Shown here in pieces: positions 48,219 to 57,900 of a stretch of DNA of 64,000 nt. Source of the stretch: Rickettsiales bacterium. GTDB lineage: Bacteria; Pseudomonadota; Alphaproteobacteria; G027485855. The notes beneath the pieces are model-generated. The model was not told the origin of the DNA. It made no database searches and saw nothing but the letters and a program-made list of their open reading frames with translations. The position numbers were made by a program, and so were the translations under genes. The first letter of the stretch is position 1. Each line of letters starts with the position of its first letter. The stretch covers positions 455,575 through 519,574 of the forward strand of contig JAIXQD010000001.1 of NCBI GenBank assembly GCA_027485855.1, in the 5' to 3' direction.

Positions 48219-49631
48219 TTAAGCCTGCCCCGTTAAGGCAAAGGCTTTATTATTTAATTTAGACTCAGGTTTTTGTGGGCTTGGCCTTTGCGCCACTGCT
48301 GCTTTGGCGATGTATGTTTCGAGCATTTTAAAAACTTCAGTATGGCCATTATTTGCTACCCAGCCCTTGATGGCGTCATTAACCGCGTGAACATTTGCGC
48401 CATGCTCAAGCAGTAGTTTCACCATATCAGCACGACCATCACATGCCGCCCGACGCAAGGCAAAGTCATTATCAGCATGCACATTTGCGCCATGTTCTAA
48501 TAGCAGCTTCATCACATTTATATGACCAAAAGTAGCAGTATGTCGCAAAGCAGTATTATCATAGATATCTACATTTGCGCCAAGCTTAAGCAGCGCTTCT
48601 GTAGTTTTTAACAGCCCACCTTTTGCTGCCGCGAGAAGGGTATTGTTCTGCTCATGTGGCGTTAAATGAGCGGCACTCATTCTTTCTATCAGCATGGCTT
48701 CATTTATTATAGTATCGGGCGCAAGGTTACGGCTGGCCACACTCAGCTCAAAAGCTTTGTCAAAATCGCCCTTATCTATAGCAGGTCGTAATAATGGCAC
48801 AGCGGCCTCAAGCTGTTGTAGCTGCGCTGCTAGTGTGGGCAATTTATTGAACAGCGCCTGCTGTTGTGCGGGTGTTTGCTCGGTGTCTTCGGCGTCAAAC
48901 ATACTATCTATTTTGCCGTCCTTTAGCAAAAAAGCAATTTTACCGATGCCGCTGGCCTCAAGATAAAGTAAGGCGCTGTTGGGGAAGTAGCCATTAAACA
49001 AATTATTCTGCTGTGCAGCTGTGCACCAGCGTGTGCCCGCGCCAAACTCTTGGCTGGCTTCTTTGGTGAGCGGCATAACCAACCGCCATTGCGCGGTTTG
49101 GCCAATAACTATGGCTTGCTCGCTATCAATAAAACCCTGCTGGGTTGGGCTGAGGGGTTTAAACTCGGTGGCTAACTCGCCACGCACGGCACGCAAAAGT
49201 TTTGCTAATTTAAACGGGCTCTCAATGGCAAATAAATCGGGGCTAATGCCGGCGCGTTTTTTAATCACATTGGGTGTGTTGTGATAAAGCGTAAGGTCCT
49301 CGACATATTTAGATAAATCTTCTAACAAGAGCGGCTGTGGTGCATTAGCTTCAGTTTGTGTCGCCCAGTTTTGCCGATAGCGTGTGAGTAACCAGTTTTG
49401 ATATTTGCTGGCTTGTTGTGCGGGTAAATCGGGCACGGCAGCGGCAATTTGCTGCATGGCAGCGCGCACGGCTAAAGCTAAATTATCATCTCCAGCAGCA
49501 TTTGCATTTTGTGCAAACAACTCGGCGATTTCCTCATGCAACCTGCCCTGCCCATTTGTACCACGCAAAGCTACAATGGCCTGCTCAAAGCCAGCCACAT
49601 GCACACGCAAAAGATTATTGGATAAGCGCAT
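48219..49631 (-). CDS. Ankyrin-repeat protein, paralog 5 of 5
   Basis: 470 residues from the ATG at 49631 (a TTG one codon earlier is unlikely). The conserved N-terminal region includes FGAGTRWCTAAQQNN and ALLYLEASGIGKIAFLL. About three and a half ankyrin units (VKLLLEHGANVHADNDFAL and others) end in ...LNNKAFALTGQA. It is downstream of the unassigned gene at 49690-50502 and directly upstream of paralog 4. A relic tail of another copy lies in front of its start. Confidence 0.85.
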   Translation of the reverse strand: MRLSNNLLRVHVAGFEQAIVALRGTNGQGRLHEEIAELFAQNANAAGDDNLALAVRAAMQQIAAAVPDLPAQQASKYQNWLLTRYRQNWATQTEANAPQPLLLEDLSKYVEDLTLYHNTPNVIKKRAGISPDLFAIESPFKLAKLLRAVRGELATEFKPLSPTQQGFIDSEQAIVIGQTAQWRLVMPLTKEASQEFGAGTRWCTAAQQNNLFNGYFPNSALLYLEASGIGKIAFLLKDGKIDSMFDAEDTEQTPAQQQALFNKLPTLAAQLQQLEAAVPLLRPAIDKGDFDKAFELSVASRNLAPDTIINEAMLIERMSAAHLTPHEQNNTLLAAAKGGLLKTTEALLKLGANVDIYDNTALRHTATFGHINVMKLLLEHGANVHADNDFALRRAACDGRADMVKLLLEHGANVHAVNDAIKGWVANNGHTEVFKMLETYIAKAAVAQRPSPQKPESKLNNKAFALTGQA

Positions 49632-49640
49632 CAATCAAGC

Positions 49641-49673
49641 CTAACCCGTTAAGGTAAAGGCTTTATTATTTAA
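49641..49673 (-). pseudogene. Second relic 3' tail of an ankyrin paralog
   Basis: 33 bases encode LNNKAFTLTG and a stop, identical at the protein level to the relic at 44454-44486. It sits between paralog 5 and the unassigned gene upstream, showing that another copy once lay there. Confidence 0.65.
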
Positions 49674-49689
49674 TGCTAAACAGCCTCTA

Positions 49690-50502
49690 TCAGAAATTGC
49701 TGGCCAAGCTATCGAAGATACTTTCTGGGTCGTCTTCCCAAGGCTCGGCAATATCAACCACGGGCAGATTTTCAGCCAATGTCTGCTGCTGGGTAAGGGT
49801 AATTGTGCCATCGGCCGCGATGCTAAGACGCGCTTGCAAAAGCTGCTCGCCCAGCAACAGCACCGTCTGCACCTGACAGCCCTGCGAGCCATGCCCAGAA
49901 ATAAATTGCATGGGCTTAATCACCGACCATAATTTTTGCCGTGTTTCAGGGCGCAAAGGCGCTGCCAGTGGCAATTGGCTAAAATCTTCCAAGAGGCGCA
50001 CCCGCCCCGTACGATTGCGCACCATGGCAAAATAAAAATGCACGTAATCAACAATGGTTTCGCGCGTTAAAGACAGGGGCGATAATCTGTTCACCGTGTC
50101 AATTGGGCCGGCGCTGCCATCAAGCGGGTGCAAATCGCCGCGCACGCCCACCAAAGCATAACGAACCAAAGGTGTACTCGCGGCACTATCGACAAAACTA
50201 TACAGCATGTAATCGGCATAAAACGGCAAGTGCGAGGCCCGCACCCGCGTTGTGACATAAGAGAGCGGCACGCCATCTTCACGCAGATTGATGCTGCGGA
50301 TAAGCCGAATAGCCTCAACCTCGCTCACTTCGTTTTTGTGTTTGCGGCTGCGCTTATGCTGATTATCTTGCGCGGCAGCACCAAAATTACGCTGACCCGA
50401 TTCCGGCAAAGCTGGCGAATTGGGCGCAGTTGGCCAGATATCACTGAGCATGATAACTTGATTAAGGCTGATGGCACCGAGTTTGCTCATTTTGACAAGC
50501 AT
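49690..50502 (-). CDS. Unassigned protein, copy 2 of the two-member family linked to ankyrin genes
   Basis: 270 residues. An N-terminal ~85-residue extension (MLVKMSKLGAISLNQVIML, then a charged RKHKNEVSEVEAI stretch) precedes the domain shared with the protein at 38341-38973: HLPFYADYMLYSF, LVRYALVGVRGDL, VNRLSPLSLTRETI, FYFAMV and a C-terminal beta hairpin around SIAADGTITLTQQ. No signal peptide or catalytic motif is visible. The start may be 50502 or 50490. It lies immediately upstream of ankyrin paralog 5, repeating the order seen at paralog 1. Confidence 0.65.
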   Translation of the reverse strand: MLVKMSKLGAISLNQVIMLSDIWPTAPNSPALPESGQRNFGAAAQDNQHKRSRKHKNEVSEVEAIRLIRSINLREDGVPLSYVTTRVRASHLPFYADYMLYSFVDSAASTPLVRYALVGVRGDLHPLDGSAGPIDTVNRLSPLSLTRETIVDYVHFYFAMVRNRTGRVRLLEDFSQLPLAAPLRPETRQKLWSVIKPMQFISGHGSQGCQVQTVLLLGEQLLQARLSIAADGTITLTQQQTLAENLPVVDIAEPWEDDPESIFDSLASNF

Positions 50503-50677
50503 GCCTTTTAAAAACGGGTTATTTCGCTCCCCTCAATCTGGCGTATTTTTGTTAAATACCCGTAAATTGTCCGCCATTCTCATTAAAAACTGGCTGGCAT
50601 TGTAGGGCCTGCTATATTATAACATTAGCCTACAAGTAATTGTTTTTAATGGTGTTACGCCAAATCGAGGGTTCCCC

Positions 50678-51850
50678 ATGCGCCTTTTTAAGCTGACAAT
50701 TTTATTTTTTATGCTGTTTATTGTGGCCTCACCTGCCTTTGCACAAGAGATGCCCGCGCCAAAAGCCGCCCCCCGCACCACAGTTCAACAAAGCCGCGAC
50801 ACCGACAGCAATAACAGCGCCGCCACTGTTCGGCAAATTGAAGGCCCGCTGATGGTTTTAGATGACGGGCACCTGATGGTTGCCAACACCATGGTAAAAC
50901 TTTTCGGCATTGTTTTACCGCAGCTTTCTAGTCAGCAAGGGCCACAAGCCATTGCGGCACTCGATGAACTCGCGCGCGGACAAAGCGGCAAATGTCGTAT
51001 CCGCGATAAAAATCGCGATGGGGTGTTTTTAGCCATTTGCGATGTCAATAACGCCGATCTTGGTCGCAGCCTTATTAGTCGCGGGCTTGCTGTTGCAGCA
51101 CGTAGCCAATTGCGCGGCACAGATTTATCGCAAAATTACCTCGATACGGAGCGCGCTGCACGCGCTGCCGCTTTGGGCCTTTGGTCGCTGGCCAATGCCC
51201 GCCCCACCACACCCGCCACCACCGCTGATACAAAAAATGCTGCCAGCCCCGCGCCTGCACAAACAACGCCAACACTGCCAGCAACTATTACCTTGCAACA
51301 ACCGCTGATTGATTTTGGCGCGCTGGCACTGTCCTTGGCGGTTTTGCTGGGTGCGGGGGTTATATATTTTGCTATTCGCCAACAGGGGCGCAATGGCCTG
51401 ATGCTGGCGGCCTGGCAACAGCAAGAAGAGCGGCGTAATTTGGCCGCCGCCATCTCGGGCGAACTACAAGCCGCACGCGCCGTTTGCCGCGCACGCGCCG
51501 AGCAATTAGACAATACCGAAAATGCCCTGCCCTGGCCACGCCTGCGCGCTATGGCTTATCAGGCCAACGCGCCGCGCTTGGGCTTGTTGGGCGCACCACT
51601 GGCAAGGCAAATCAGTAATCTTTATGGGCAAATGGCCGATTATGTGCCCAGCACTGGCCAAGCCGCCAACACGCCATCGGCTTCAATTATGCGTGCACAT
51701 TTGCTGCGCCTATCAGAGCAAATGAATAAGGCCGTTATGGCACTGCAAGATGTGGAAGATAGTGGCGAGCCATGGCACCCAACAGCGCCCGCCCGCAATG
51801 ATGATGCCCGCAATAATGATGAAGGCCAGAAAAACAAAAGCGCTGCATAA
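50678..51850 (+). CDS. SNase-like domain membrane protein, probably not an active nuclease
   Basis: 390 residues. A signal peptide (LTILFFMLFIVASPAFA), a thermonuclease-like domain (~50-165), an Ala/Pro/Thr linker, a transmembrane helix (ALALSLAVLLGAGVIYFAI) and a C-terminal helical region follow in order. In the SNase part, VKLFGIVLPQL occupies the place of the usual 'VRLxGIDxPE', so the catalytic Arg and Glu are replaced (Lys and Gln), while LGRSLISRGLAVAARS and AARAAALGLW match the later helices. It would sit in the inner membrane with the SNase part outside. Divergent from the 49690-50502 gene. Confidence 0.72.
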   Translation: MRLFKLTILFFMLFIVASPAFAQEMPAPKAAPRTTVQQSRDTDSNNSAATVRQIEGPLMVLDDGHLMVANTMVKLFGIVLPQLSSQQGPQAIAALDELARGQSGKCRIRDKNRDGVFLAICDVNNADLGRSLISRGLAVAARSQLRGTDLSQNYLDTERAARAAALGLWSLANARPTTPATTADTKNAASPAPAQTTPTLPATITLQQPLIDFGALALSLAVLLGAGVIYFAIRQQGRNGLMLAAWQQQEERRNLAAAISGELQAARAVCRARAEQLDNTENALPWPRLRAMAYQANAPRLGLLGAPLARQISNLYGQMADYVPSTGQAANTPSASIMRAHLLRLSEQMNKAVMALQDVEDSGEPWHPTAPARNDDARNNDEGQKNKSAA

Positions 51851-51869
51851 TAAAAACAATAGTTAAATA

Positions 51870-51956
51870 TGGTGCGGTCAAGAAGACTCGAACTTCCACT
51901 CCGATTAAAGAACAGCGACCTCAACGCTGCGCGTCTACCAATTCCGCCATGACCGC
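51870..51956 (-). tRNA. tRNA-Leu(GAG)
   Basis: 87 nt on the minus strand, CCA encoded. Acceptor GCGGTCA/TGACCGC, D arm GCGGAATTGGTAGACGC, anticodon stem GCAGCG/CGCTGT with loop containing GAG, long variable arm, and T arm with GTTCGAGTC. No intron. Confidence 0.93.
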
Positions 51957-52117
51957 ACATTAATTTAACTAAATCATACTTATAGACAAAAGCGCCTAAA
52001 CAACGCCATTTTCTAGCATGGTTTTCTAGCATTATTTTTCGGGGCACTCAAGTATCACATTATCGCTTTTAGGCGGCACTTTTACAAATTGTTTAAAACC
52101 GCTTATATTTGCCGTGC

Positions 52118-52849
52118 ATGCACAAAATACCCAGTCAAAACCCCGTTTTATCAGACCCAGCTTTGCCAGATATTCTCTGGCGCGTCAGCCCAACGCCGCA
52201 GCCTTACCCTGCGGCCATCGCCGAGATGGAGGCCTATAGCCAAGAAATAGCCCAAGGCCATGCCCCCGAGCGTATCTGGCTGCTTGAGCACGAGGCTTGC
52301 TACACCGCCGGCACCAGCGCCCAGAGTCAAGATTTACTGCTTAAAAACACCCTGCCCGTTTATGCCACGGGGCGCGGCGGCCAATATACTTATCATGGCC
52401 CAGGCCAGCGCATTATTTATGCGCAGCTTAATTTAGCGCAAAGGGGCCGCGATGTGCGCGCTTATGTGGCCGCGCTTCAGCAATGGGGGCAGCGCGCCTT
52501 AGCCCGTCTTGGCTGCAACAGCGTAATACGCTGCGAGCGCGTGGGGCTGTGGGTGCCACGCGATGCCGAGACCGATGATAAAATTGCCGCGTGCGGCGTG
52601 CGTATATCGCGCTGGGTTACACTGCATGGCATGGCCATTAATGTGCACCCAGACCTTGCCCATTATGCTGGCATTATCCCTTGTGGGGTGCGCCAGCATG
52701 GTATCACCAGCCTAGAAAAATTATCTGTAAAATTAGGTATAAAAGCCGATATGGCCGCACTAGACGCCGCATTGCTGGCTGAAAGTGCCGCTTTTATAAA
52801 AACCATCAGTGCTCAAACTGTGGCCAGCGGCTCAAGCTGCGAACTCTAA
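52118..52849 (+). CDS. lipB: Octanoyl-[acyl-carrier-protein]:protein transferase
   Basis: Moves the octanoyl group from ACP to lipoyl domains, the first committed step of lipoate synthesis. The ~243 residues contain ATGRGGQYTYHGPGQ, the conserved lysine in DDKIAACGVRISRWVTLHG, and the catalytic cysteine in IIPCGVRQHGITS. The ATG at 52118 is preferred over a TTG three codons upstream. Its 3' end overlaps the convergent pccA by 18 bases. Confidence 0.96.
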   Translation: MHKIPSQNPVLSDPALPDILWRVSPTPQPYPAAIAEMEAYSQEIAQGHAPERIWLLEHEACYTAGTSAQSQDLLLKNTLPVYATGRGGQYTYHGPGQRIIYAQLNLAQRGRDVRAYVAALQQWGQRALARLGCNSVIRCERVGLWVPRDAETDDKIAACGVRISRWVTLHGMAINVHPDLAHYAGIIPCGVRQHGITSLEKLSVKLGIKADMAALDAALLAESAAFIKTISAQTVASGSSCEL

Positions 52850-54805
52850 AATAATCTGCTCTAATGATAAAGTACTGCCCGCTTCGGCATGAATTTTAGC
52901 CACAACACCATCACCCGTGGCCCTTAAGGCATTTTCCATTTTCATGGCTTCGACCACAGCCAGCACTTGCCCTGCTTTAACGGCTTGCCCTTCTTTTACG
53001 GCGAGTTGCACCAAAAGCCCCGGCATGGGCGAGCGCAAGGCTTTATCTTGCGGTCTGGCTTTGGGCGCGGGCATCAAAGCTGCTAACGGCGCTAAATGTG
53101 CCGGCAAAATTTGCAGGCTTATTTGCCAGCCATCTTGCTGCACATGCCAGCCATAACCATGCCGCTTTATTTGTACAGCTTGCGGCACATCATCGATGGT
53201 GCCTTGCCACAGGCTTTGGCCTAACTGCCAATCACTGGTAAGGCGCATAAAATCAGTGCCGATATTGACTGCGGCCACCGCATCGAAAGCTTCATATTGC
53301 AGCGGCACAATATTATCACCTACCACCGCCACCCAGTTTGAGTGATTGAAATTAGGCGGGTTTTGCACATATTGCTGCTTTTGATAGGCAACCTCGGCCA
53401 TCACCGCTATGGCTTTGGCGCGCAGCAGCGCTGCCCCAACCGGCAAGCCCGCGCTATAACCTTGCGGGTAATATTCGGCAATCACGCCGGTATGGGTCTG
53501 GCCACTGGTAAAGGCCTCACTGGCCAATAAATGCTGCAAAAATGCGCGATTATTGACCAAACCCTCTAACTGTAGCTGGTTAAGCGCGGCCAACATTTTT
53601 TGTTGAGCGCTGGCGCGGCTTTCGCCATGGGTAATTAATTTGGCAATCATCGGGTCGTAGAAAATGCTGATTTCATCGCCCGCCTCAACCGCGCTGTCAA
53701 AACGAGCGTCGATCGGTGCGGCAAGATAAGTGAGGCGGCCAATCGCCGGCAAGAAATTGCGGCTGGGGTCTTCGGCGTAAAGCCGCGCCTCTATGGCGTG
53801 ACCTTGCATTTTAACATCGGCTTGTTGCAGCGATAAAGGCTGGCCTGCGGCAATACGTATCATCCACTCAACCAAATCAAGGCCGGTTACAGCCTCGGTG
53901 ACGGGGTGCTCTACTTGCAAACGCGTATTCATTTCTAAAAAATAAAAACGCTGATCGGGCGCCACAATAAACTCGATGGTGCCAGCCGAAAAATAGCCGA
54001 CCGCCGCCGCCAAAGCCACTGCTTGCGCGCCCATGGCCGCACGCGTGCTAGCGCTTAAAAATGGGCTTGGCGCTTCTTCTATGACTTTTTGATGCCGCCG
54101 TTGCAGCGAGCATTCGCGCTCGCCCAAATAAATAATATGGCCGTGTTTATCGCCTAAAATTTGAATCTCAATATGGCGCGGCTGCTCGATATATTTTTCA
54201 ATAAACACGCGCTCATCGCCAAAGGCATTGCGCGCTTCATTGCGAGCTGCGCTCAGCGCCTCTTGTAATTCAGCATCGTTGTGGGCAATGCGTAAGCCCT
54301 TGCCGCCGCCGCCTGCACTGGCTTTAAGCATCACCGGATAGCCAATATCAGCCGCAACTTTTACCGCTGCCGCCGCATCGGCAATTTCGCCCACAAAGCC
54401 GGGCACGACCGACACTCCGGCTTTGATGGCTAGTTTTTTAGATTCAATCTTATCACCCATGGCGGCAATGGCCTTGGCATTGGGCCCAATAAAAACAATG
54501 CCAGCCTTAACGCAGGCCTCGGCAAAATCCTCATTCTCGGATAAAAAGCCATAACCGGGATGAATAGCCTCTGCCCCGGTTTTTTGCGCAGCAGCAATAA
54601 TGGCCTCAATGCGTAAATAGCTTTGTGCGGCGGGTGCGGGGCCAATGAACACCGCCTCATCGGCCATGCGCACATGCAAAGCCTTAGCATCGGCTGCAGA
54701 ATAAACCGCAACGGTGGCAATACCCAAACGGCGACAGCTGCGCATAATACGCACCGCAATTTCGCCACGATTGGCAATGAGTATTTTATTGAATAATTTG
54801 CTCAT
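52832..54805 (-). CDS. pccA: Propionyl-CoA carboxylase alpha subunit (biotin carboxylase + BCCP)
   Basis: ATP-dependent biotin carboxylation subunit. In the 657 residues, the biotin carboxylase domain (ILIANRGEIAVRIMRSCRRL, HPGYGFLSENEDFAE, KASAGGGGKGLRIAH, FLEMNTRLQVEHPVTE) is followed by the BT linker and a C-terminal biotinyl domain with VVEAMKMENAL. The phrase GPAPAAQSYLRIEAI resembles propionyl- more than acetyl- or methylcrotonyl-CoA carboxylases, and scpA nearby fits the propionate route; substrate is inferred. The beta subunit is not in the window. Confidence 0.88.
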   Translation of the reverse strand: MSKLFNKILIANRGEIAVRIMRSCRRLGIATVAVYSAADAKALHVRMADEAVFIGPAPAAQSYLRIEAIIAAAQKTGAEAIHPGYGFLSENEDFAEACVKAGIVFIGPNAKAIAAMGDKIESKKLAIKAGVSVVPGFVGEIADAAAAVKVAADIGYPVMLKASAGGGGKGLRIAHNDAELQEALSAARNEARNAFGDERVFIEKYIEQPRHIEIQILGDKHGHIIYLGERECSLQRRHQKVIEEAPSPFLSASTRAAMGAQAVALAAAVGYFSAGTIEFIVAPDQRFYFLEMNTRLQVEHPVTEAVTGLDLVEWMIRIAAGQPLSLQQADVKMQGHAIEARLYAEDPSRNFLPAIGRLTYLAAPIDARFDSAVEAGDEISIFYDPMIAKLITHGESRASAQQKMLAALNQLQLEGLVNNRAFLQHLLASEAFTSGQTHTGVIAEYYPQGYSAGLPVGAALLRAKAIAVMAEVAYQKQQYVQNPPNFNHSNWVAVVGDNIVPLQYEAFDAVAAVNIGTDFMRLTSDWQLGQSLWQGTIDDVPQAVQIKRHGYGWHVQQDGWQISLQILPAHLAPLAALMPAPKARPQDKALRSPMPGLLVQLAVKEGQAVKAGQVLAVVEAMKMENALRATGDGVVAKIHAEAGSTLSLEQIILEFAA

Positions 54806-54903
54806 GGGGGCCAGCTTATCGCCTTATCCTCTTTTGTCAACCGCAGGGCGGGTCTATAATAAAGCACCTTCTTTGTTATTCCCGATTCTCAAAAGGCACC
54901 CAC

Positions 54904-57900
54904 ATGGCCGCACTCAATGCCGTAAGCGTACCAGCTTTGCCAGACCGGCAAGAATTTTTTCGCCTCAGCCAATTAGCCGAGAGCGAGATTGTCTCTCTGC
55001 TGCTCGACCGCGCCGCGCTTGATGCATCAACCACGCACCGCATCAGCGAACGCGCCGCAGCCTTAGTCAATGGCGTGCGCAATCACAAAAAGCGTGGTGG
55101 CCTTGAAGATTTTTTACAAGAGTTCAACCTCAGCAGCCGCGAGGGCATTGCACTCATGTGTTTGGCCGAAGCGTTGCTGCGCATCCCCGATGCCGATACC
55201 GCCAACGCCCTTATTCGCGATAAAATTGGTACGGCCGATTGGGCGCAGCATTTAGGGCAATCGGGCAGCCTTGTGGTCAATGCCTCAACTTGGGCCTTGA
55301 TGCTGACGGGCAAAGTTTTAACCCTCGAGCAAGATGAGCCAGAATCTCTGCTGCGCAAAATGGTGACCCGCAGCGGTGAGCCGGTTATTCGGCAAGCCAT
55401 GTTGCAAGCCATGCGTATTATGGGCGCGCAATTTGTGATGGGCCGCACTATTACCGAAGCTTTGCAGCGCGCCGAAGCCAGCGAAGCCAAGGGTTATCGC
55501 TATTCCTACGATATGCTGGGCGAGGCCGCCCGCACCAAACATGACGCCGACAAATATTACGACACTTACAGCATGGCCATTGATGCCATTGCCGCCAGCA
55601 AAAATGGTCGCAGCTGCTGGAGCGGGCCGAGCATTTCGGTCAAGCTTTCGGCGTTACATCCGCGCTACGAAATGGCGCAGCATGCAAGAGTGATGCAAGA
55701 GCTCTTGCCCCGTGTTACCACCCTTGCCCGCAAAGCCAAGGCGCTGGATATTGGCTTTACCATTGATGCCGAAGAAGCTGACCGGCTGGAATTATCGCTC
55801 GATTTAATCGGCGCGCTTTTAGCCGATAACAGCCTTGCCCATTGGGATGGGCTGGGTCTTGCGGTGCAAGCCTATCAAACACGCACCATGGCCACCATTG
55901 ATTGGCTGATTGCCACCGCCCGCCACTATCAACGCCGGCTTTGTGTGCGTTTAGTCAAAGGCGCTTATTGGGATAGCGAGATTAAGCGCGGGCAAGAGCG
56001 CGGCCTTGACCATTACCCGGTTTTTACCCGTAAAATCAGCACCGATGTTTCATACATTGCTTGCGCTAAGGCCCTATTGGCCGCAAGCGATGTGATTAGC
56101 CCCGCTTTTGCTACACATAATGCCCATAGCATGGCGACAATTTTAGAGCTTGCCGGCAACCGCACAGATTGGGAGTTTCAGCGCCTGCACGGCATGGGTG
56201 AGCCACTCTACGATCAGATTGTTACACCACAATTACCCTGCCGTGTTTACGCGCCCGTTGGCAGCCACGAAGATTTGCTGGCTTATCTGGTGCGGCGCCT
56301 GCTTGAAAATGGTGCCAATACTAGTTTTGTTAATCGGCTACAAAATGACAATCTACCACTCAGCGAGCTGGTCGCCGACCCTATAGCAAAATTACGCGCT
56401 CTTTCGCCCAAGCCACATCCGCGCATAGCTTTGCCTGCCGATATTTATGGCCAAAGGCGCAATTCACGCGGCTGGGATTGGAGCGAACGCGCCATCACCA
56501 CGCCGCTTTTGCAAAAAATTACCGCGCTTGCACAAACAGCTATGCAGGCCGCGCCCATCATCAATGGCCAATTGCAACAAGGTGTCGCGCAGAAAATTTT
56601 TAGCCCCGCCAACAGCACACATTTGGTTGGCACAATTATTGAAACCACGCCCACTATGGCCCAAGCGGCGCTGGCCAGCGCTCATGATGCTTTTGCCAGT
56701 TGGAGCACAACCCCCGTTGACGAGCGCGCGGCCTGCCTTGAGCGCGCCGCCGATATGCTTGAAAGCGACCACACCCCATGGCTGATGCTGCTGGCCTATG
56801 AGGGTGGCCGCACGCTCAATGACGCTTTGGCTGAAATTCGTGAGGCGGTGGATTTCTGCCGTTATTATGCCGCACAAGCACGCCAGCATTTTACCTTGCC
56901 GCATATTTTGCCCGGCCCCACAGGTGAGCATAATCAACTCAGCCAACAAGGGCGCGGCGTTTTTGCCTGCATTGCCCCTTGGAACTTCCCCTTGGCAATT
57001 TTTATGGGGCAAATTGTGGCGGCGCTCGTGGCTGGCAACACTGTTTTAGCCAAGCCCGCCGAGCAAACACCGCTGGTTGGTTTTGCCGCTGTGCAATTGC
57101 TGCATAAAGCCGGCGTGCCCGCGGCCGCTTTGCAATTTTTACCCGGTGATGGTGCCAGCATTGGCGGCGCTATTTTATCGGATACACGCCTTGCGGGTGT
57201 GGCTTTTACCGGCTCTACGCAAACTGCGCAAATCATTAATCGGCAACTCGCCGCGCGCAATGGTGCTTTGCCAGTGCTGATTGCCGAAACCGGCGGGCAA
57301 AATGCGCTGATAGCCGATGCCACAGCCCTACCCGAGCAAGTGACTGATGATGTGATTAACAGCGCCTTTCGCAGTGCGGGGCAGCGTTGCTCGGCCTTGC
57401 GCGTGCTGTTTTTGCAAGATGATGTGGCCGATAAAATTATCAGCATGATAACCGGCGCCATGCAAGAGCTACGCTTAGATAGCCCCTGGCAGCTCACCAC
57501 CGATATTGGCCCCGTGATTGATGCCACTGCACATCAGCAGCTTATGCAGCATTTAGCCTATCTTGATGGCTTTGCCAAAAAACTGGGCAGCACGCCCCTG
57601 CCCGCAAACCTGCCCGCTGGGCATTATTTTGCGCCCATAGCCTATGAGATTGATAGCCTCAGCCGTTTGCCGCAAGAAGTATTCGGGCCTGTTTTGCACG
57701 TTATTCGCTGGCGTGCGGAAGATTTACCTAAAGTGCTAGAAGCCATACGTGCCACGGGCTATGGCCTTACTTTAGGGATTCATACCCGCATTGATAGCCG
57801 CGCGCGCGAAATTGCCGCAGCCATGCCGGTGGGTAATATTTATATTAATCGCTCCATTATTGGTGCCACGGTTGGCGTGCAGCCCTTTGGTGGCGAAGGC

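Noticed and set aside
49641-49892. Open frame of 83 codons ending in LNNKAFTLTG
   Set aside because: Most of it is an alternate frame of the gene at 49690-50502; only the last 33 bases are meaningful, as a relic tail.
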